This document shows, piece after piece, positions 59,357-64,000 of a stretch of DNA of 64,000 nucleotides. Positions within the stretch are counted from its first letter, which is position 1. Every line of letters begins with the position of its first letter. The notes under the pieces were generated by a model. The model saw nothing but the letters and a program-made list of their open reading frames with translations, searched no databases and was not told where the DNA came from. The translations under genes were made by a program, and so were the position numbers. Origin of the DNA: Delphinus delphis (lineage: Eukaryota; Chordata; Mammalia; Artiodactyla; Delphinidae); assembly GCF_949987515.2 (NCBI RefSeq), contig NC_082688.1, forward strand, positions 78,682,731 through 78,746,730, read 5' to 3'.

Positions 59357-59739
59357 GAAAAAAAAAATGTCATGAAGAACCTAGGGGTAAGACAGGAATA
59401 AAGACGCAGACCTACTGGAGAACGGACTTGAGGATATGGGGAGGGGGAAGGGTGAGCTGTGACAGGGTGAGAGAGAGTCATGGACATATACACACTAACA
59501 AACGTAGTAAGGTAGATAGCTAGTGGGAAGCAGCCGCATGGCACAGGGATATTGGCCCGGTGCTTTGTGACAGCCTGGAGGGGTGGGATAGGGAGGGTAG
59601 GAGGGAGGGAGACGCAAGAGGGAAGACATATGGGAACATGTGTATATGTATAACTGATTCACTTTGTTATGGAGCAGAAGCTGGCTCACCATTGTGAAGC
59701 ATTTATACCCCAATAAAGATATTAAAAAAAAAAAAAAAA
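59357..59739 (+). promoter_or_regulatory. L1 3'UTR, G-rich tracts, poly(A) signal and tail
   Basis: Two G-rich blocks (about 59433-59454 and 59577-59613) have GGG/GGGG runs that could form G-quadruplexes, a common L1 3'UTR trait. AATAAA is at 59712-59717 and the tail follows directly. The same 3'UTR plan is seen in truncated copies at 8697-9077 and 51866-52206. Confidence 0.88.
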
Positions 59740-59740
59740 C

Positions 59741-59750
59741 ACATACATAA
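59741..59750. repeat. Right target-site duplication of the full-length L1
   Basis: ACATACATAA matches 52207-52216 exactly. It is preceded by an extra C (59740), so the adjoining A run plus CA has changed slightly on this side. Confidence 0.85.
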
Positions 59751-61239
59751 ATTGCCATCACCCTCTAACATCTTATCCTCCTTTATTTTCTTCATGACAA
59801 TTATCATTTTCTGACATATATCATGTTTTTACATTTATTAATTTATGTATTTAAAGGTTGGATTTCTCAGAAAACAGGCATTTACAGATATTGCATGTGA
59901 GCTATTCGGTTAAAACTAAGGTGAAAAGATCGTTCACCCTGAGCCTAGAACCCCTGCCTTGTTCTGACTCTATGATGAGTTGAGGAAACAACATACAAAA
60001 ACACTTGCCAGCCCTCCTAGATTGTACATTCCCAGAAGAGGGAGATATACTATCAAACTAGTTTGTGGGACCTACAGAGCAAAAAAGGGCTCAAAAGACT
60101 GATCTAAAAAAACAAAAATATTTCCAGTGTAAGATTGTCCCAGCAGGTGCTTTACGTGTGACAGCAAACCAAAGGTCACATATAAGTAGGAGAGGCAGAG
60201 TTGTTAGTGGTGAGAGCCCTGGGGCTCTGAGTCAGGTAATGGGAAATACAGAGCTGACGACCAGAAACAGGTCTGTAGAGTTTGATGACTGGTGAACCCT
60301 CAGAATGTTGAGAGTCATGACCTTCCACACAGAATGTAGTAATTTACATAGAAATTCTAGACCACCTTCCTGCCACTTGTGTACTTGATAAACCTAGCTT
60401 CCTGTGTTTTTCTGTAAAAGGTCCACAGCCATCCCTCAACTACCTACTGCTCAGAGACAACTTTTTGGCTGCCTGCCAACTCTTACTCTTAATGCATCCA
60501 TCCTCCTAAACAAGTTTACTTTTGTGCTTCAAAGGCCCTGCTGAGAGTGCACAGAGATGAGTTCATCAAGAATCTGGGAAATGCATGTGAGAGAAAGTGA
60601 AACATCCACAACTAGAGGCAGAAAGCTGAGAGGGGAAGAGATAAAATTACAGTAAAAGGAGAGTTCTAACAACAACAAAAATTATACGGTTTCTGGTCCA
60701 CTCCCTTAGTTCATTCTCTGCTCATGCAAGCACATTAGCAACATCTCTGAAACACAGTATTATAGATAAAGGAGGAAAAAAACAAGAGCTGGGATATTGA
60801 GGGGAAATGCAGCTGCTTTCTGAAATCAATGATGGGCTTTTTTATTCTAGCAGTCTCTCCCTGTTTGTGTGCTTCCTGTGCTCATTTATTGCTGAGAATT
60901 TAGTGTTTATTACAAATCAAATATCTCCACTTATTCTCTCCTGCTGTTTTTTTTATAGTTACCATTTTATTGTTTAATAATAGAATGTAAAACCCAAGTA
61001 TTCAAAATGATTGGTAATTTATGGTTATTAATATAAAATTTGCCATCTTTGCATGAGTTATATTATATTGAAAGTACTGTAAAGGCCAATATATTTCAAT
61101 TTAGCAGCTGTTCATAAAATGCTTATATACCATCTGCTTAACTTAACCTTTTAATGTTAATATTCAAAAATGCAAAAACAGTCTCTTTTCTGAAATGGAA
61201 CTACCAAAGTGGAATGGTTGTACTGACTATATAAAAAAT
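59751..61239. other. No recognised feature
   Basis: About 1.5 kb of unique-looking sequence downstream of the full-length L1. The frame at 60065-60295 has no family features. Confidence 0.5.
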
Positions 61240-61735
61240 AGTGTTACTTAATAATAGATATATATTAGGCACATTACGTGGGAAAAAAACTATCAGGCAC
61301 TGGAAACATGGCAGTAAACAAAACAGATGAAAAAATCTGTATTCATAAGACTTATCCTCTAGCTAGGGTGGGGGTGTTGACCAAAAAAAAACCAAAATCA
61401 CGTAAGAAATATAAACAATGTAGAATGTGCCAGATGCTCATGGGAAATAACTAGAAAACTAGAGTTCGGGAGAGGATTCTGGAATTGGGGGATAAAAAGA
61501 ATTTGAGAGATCTCCCCAGAGGAGAAGATATTTGAGTTCAGACCTAAAGAAAACGGACAAAATCATGATGGCATTTTGAAAGAAGAGCTCCTCTGAAGAG
61601 CTGTGAGCGTGTGCAAAAAGTAGGCCAGTGGCTAGAGCAGAGTAACAGCGAGGAAAAGTAGCAGGAGAGAAGGTGGAGAAGAAGAGTGGGCCCGATTGTA
61701 CAGGTTTTTACAGGCCATTTTAGATATTTTGTATT
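61240..61735 (-). mobile_element. L2 LINE 3' region, reverse strand
   Basis: 'CATGGCAGTAAACAAAACAGATG' (61308-61330), 'AGGAGAAGATATTTGAGTTCAGACCTAAAG' (61521-61550), 'AAGAAGAGCTCCTCTGAAGAGC', 'GTGTGCAAAAAGTAGGCCAGTGGCTAGAGCAGAG' and 'TTGTACAGGTTTTTACAGGCCATTTTAGA' follow the reverse L2 order. Diverged. Confidence 0.75.
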
Positions 61736-63244
61736 AGAAATATTTTGTCATATCAGCTAGCATTTTCTTTTCTAAGCTAAATGTCTTAATTTCCAGAGTG
61801 AACTAGGATATCAGGGGAGATATTAATACCTTTGTGTATTAAAAGAGGTTTTTCTTTTCCCACATCAGCTAGCATTTTCTTTCCCAAGAAATATGTTTTT
61901 CAAGTTTCTTGAGACCCCACATTTTCAGTAACTCCAGTTTTATAAATGGTCTTCTTAATTTATGGTTTCCAAATGGCGTTCTAGATACTGGTCAAATGGA
62001 TCAACGTAACTGTCTGGGAGGGGGCAACTATAACGTAAAAGCCAACGCTGTCTTCTTTCCATAAGGACTCATTTCCTTCAGAAAACCCACTATTATGTTC
62101 CTATTGCATCACATATACTCTATTTACTGTGAATGGAAGCCTTGACTGAGACTAAGAACGCCCTTTCATCATCTGAATTGTTCACAAATCATCTTACATT
62201 CTCTTGACATAGGAGAACAGGCCCAGCATACTCACTACTCCTAAAAGGTGGAATGAGCAAGGGATGACAAGGAGAAATCTTGTCATCTTGCATTATTTTA
62301 TTTCCTAACACAGTGATGCTCTAAATAGGAAGTGAAGAAATGTATAAAAACATGCTTAATTATTATTGGTTGCTTTATTATTAAAATCATCACAATTAGT
62401 ATGTTTTATTATGTTAAGGCAGCCTATGAATGTGGTAGATAATGCTCTGGCTGCCACATTTCACTTGGCCTGATTATAAACTTGTAGTCAATCGCATTCC
62501 CAATTAGCCAATTCTTTACCTCTGGAGACTTTTTAAAATATAAATGCAAATCTTTATATTCATCTTAATAAGTTTGATCTAGTTAAATTGGCTCCACTCT
62601 TCCATCCCTCTGAGGTTATTTTAGATCCTGAATATCTCAATCCATGTGAGATATTCATAATCAAAACCATCACTCTAGCTGCCTGCCATCTGATAATTTG
62701 TTGTGCCATCTAAGACCTTGTTCACAGTAACAATAACACAATGCAACTAGCATTGTGTCTTTTATATTCATGTTTTAATTAATTTTAGTTTGAGCAGTCT
62801 TTCATCCATTATCTTTGATATTCACTTTGAATTCCATGTTCATACTATGCCCAAAAGACAGTTTTCTGTTTTCATTTTATTGGCTTTTATTTTATGTCAT
62901 CTCTTTCTCTTTCTTGCTTCCTACATTGTATTAATTTCTAAGTTGCCTGGTATATTTTCTCATCAATGTTCATAAATGGCACTGTGGAGTTATGTTCTCA
63001 GGGTCATTCCATGTCTTAGCTGTATTTCTATTGACTTTACATATCACTAACAAACATAATTAATTCTCAAATTGAAATCTTCCCCAACCTCACCCTTCTA
63101 GAAATCATTGTGAACATATTCCATTCTGTTTCAACATTTCAGGAAGTGAGGTCTAATGTATTTTTTTCTTTGTGAATAACTTTTTGTTTTGCCTTCATGA
63201 TTTCTGAGTTAACAAAAAGGCTACAAACAGGGAAATGTTTATAG
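61736..63244. other. No recognised feature
   Basis: About 1.5 kb of AT-rich sequence; a short CAGCTAGCATTTTCTTT word occurs twice (61755 and 61866). No gene or named repeat. Confidence 0.5.
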
Positions 63245-63390
63245 CCTAAGCTCTAGAATAAAATACACATGAGTTTGAAGCTTGCCTCTGCCTCTTGCTA
63301 GTTATGTCACTATGGGAAGCTGACTCAAATTCTTTAAGCTTCAGTTTCCTCTCAGGTAAAGGAAGATGATAGTTGAGCTCTGCCATAAGA
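63245..63390 (+). mobile_element. MIR SINE fragment, + strand
   Basis: 'CATGAGTTTGAAGCTTGCCTCTGCCTCTTGCTAGTTATGTCACTATGGGAAGCTGACTCAAATTCTTTAAGCTTCAGTTTCCTCTCAGGTAAAGG' (63268-63362) follows the MIR core order. It is cut on the right by the purine tract. Confidence 0.8.
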
Positions 63391-63394
63391 CTGA

Positions 63395-63535
63395 TGAATG
63401 AAAGAAAGAAGGAAAGAAATGGAGGAAGGGAGAGAAGGAGAGGAGGGAGACCAGGGAGGGGAGGAAAGGGGGGGAAAGAAGGGGGAGGGAGAAAGGGAGA
63501 GACAAAGAGAGGGAGGGAGAGGGAGAAACGATATA
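63395..63535. repeat. Purine-rich (GAAA/GGGA)n tract
   Basis: About 140 bp of almost pure A and G with several G3-G7 runs. It could form triplex or quadruplex DNA. Frames across it (63246-63587, 63373-63573, 63398-63625) are low-complexity artefacts. Confidence 0.93.
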
Positions 63536-63744
63536 CTGAAGACAGAGAACTTAACACTCGGCTCAGCAAATAGTACACAATACACATACAGAATAAATAT
63601 GAACTATCACTATATCTTAAGGTGAGGTTTTTTCATTAATTATAGTTAGTGAGCTCACTTCATCTACATACTCAAGGTTATCTTCAACTTAGTGATATTT
63701 TTTCCATTACATTTTCTCCTTGAATTTAGCTCATGTGGATCCTC

Positions 63745-63776
63745 TCTCTCTCCTTCTCTCTCTCACACACACCACA
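63745..63776. repeat. Short (CT)n(CA)n microsatellite
   Basis: Imperfect CT run followed by an interrupted CA run. Confidence 0.9.
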
Positions 63777-63895
63777 CATTAAATTATCTCAGACTTTTTT
63801 TTTAACTAGTTTTGTTTTTCTGTGTTTACTATCTTATCTGCAGTTCACATCCTCCTTTATATTGTGAATTTAGCAATTTAGTTTTTCATCAAAAA

Positions 63896-64000
63896 TCAAG
63901 CTACTATATGTAAAATAAATAACCTACAAGGATATATTGTACAGCACAGGTAATACAGCCAATATTTGATAATAACTAAAAATGGAGTATAATGTATAAA
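63896..64000 (+). mobile_element. L1 3'UTR fragment, runs off the window
   Basis: 'CAAGCTACTATATGTAAAATAAATAACCTACAAGG' (63897-63930) and 'TATTGTACAGCACAGGTAATACAGCCAATATTTG' (63934-63968) match the L1 3'UTR block also seen at 52008-52060. The end lies beyond position 64000. Confidence 0.78.

Larger units (their letters stand above)
52217..59739 (+). mobile_element. Full-length cetacean-type L1, dead copy
   Basis: A complete LINE-1 of about 7.5 kb. It opens with a G9 run and 'GAAGATGGCGGAAG', followed by a GC-rich 5'UTR with a pyrimidine tract, ORF1, a 58-bp spacer, ORF2, a G-rich 3'UTR, AATAAA (59712-59717) and a tail (A16 at 59724-59739). Ten-base target-site duplications flank it, with adjoining A runs. 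The sequence matches the L1 lineage active in whales and dolphins as I remember it. ORF1 and ORF2 both carry disabling changes, so the copy cannot retrotranspose on its own. The many lesions, the decayed second ATG of ORF1 and the partial loss of CpGs suggest it is not a very recent insertion. Confidence 0.95.

Noticed and set aside
63246..63587. 113-aa minus-strand frame
   Set aside because: Translation of the purine tract and the MIR beside it.

Overview
This is repeat-rich, AT-rich mammalian nuclear DNA with no host protein-coding exon, tRNA, rRNA or CRISPR array that I can support. Two signatures point to a whale or dolphin (Cetacea). One is a tRNA-derived CHR-type SINE at 21575-21779. 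The other is a 7.5-kb LINE-1 at 52217-59739 whose 5'UTR, ORFs and 3'UTR match the cetacean L1 lineage as I remember it. Every long reading frame lies in a transposon or in simple sequence. The window looks like intergenic or deep intronic DNA.

Layout. 0-3.3 kb is AT-rich with two microsatellites and an old reverse L1 piece. 3.35-10.0 kb is an ancient full-length L1 on the + strand, bounded by a 14-bp target-site duplication with one mismatch. It lacks about 1.5 kb between ORF1 and ORF2, and its 3'UTR is split by a younger 5'-truncated L1 that appears to carry about 0.73 kb of 3'-transduced DNA. 10-30.9 kb holds scattered MIRs, reverse-strand L1M fragments, a Tigger-like DNA transposon, an ERV-type LTR, the SINE and several palindromes. 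30.9-43.5 kb holds an L1M fragment, pyrimidine tracts, LTR-like remnants, an L2 on the minus strand, a palindromic minisatellite and an L2 split by an MLT1-type solo LTR. 47.6-49.2 kb is an old reverse L1 split by a Tc1/mariner MITE with TA duplications. 51.5-59.75 kb is a full-length L1 inserted in the tail of a truncated L1. 59.75-64 kb has an L2, a MIR, a purine tract and an L1 3' end running off the window.

How the parts relate. This is a record of stacked insertions: L1 in L1 (twice), LTR in L2 and MITE in L1. The full-length L1 is dead. Both ORF start codons are mutated, ORF1 has one frameshift, and ORF2 has four indel frameshifts and two nonsense codons. The residues I could check for endonuclease, reverse transcriptase and the C-terminal Cys/His knuckle are still encoded. 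Family names come from recognising consensus features, not from a database search, so subfamily names and edges of old repeats are approximate. Several stretches of 1-4.5 kb hold nothing I recognise and are listed as such.
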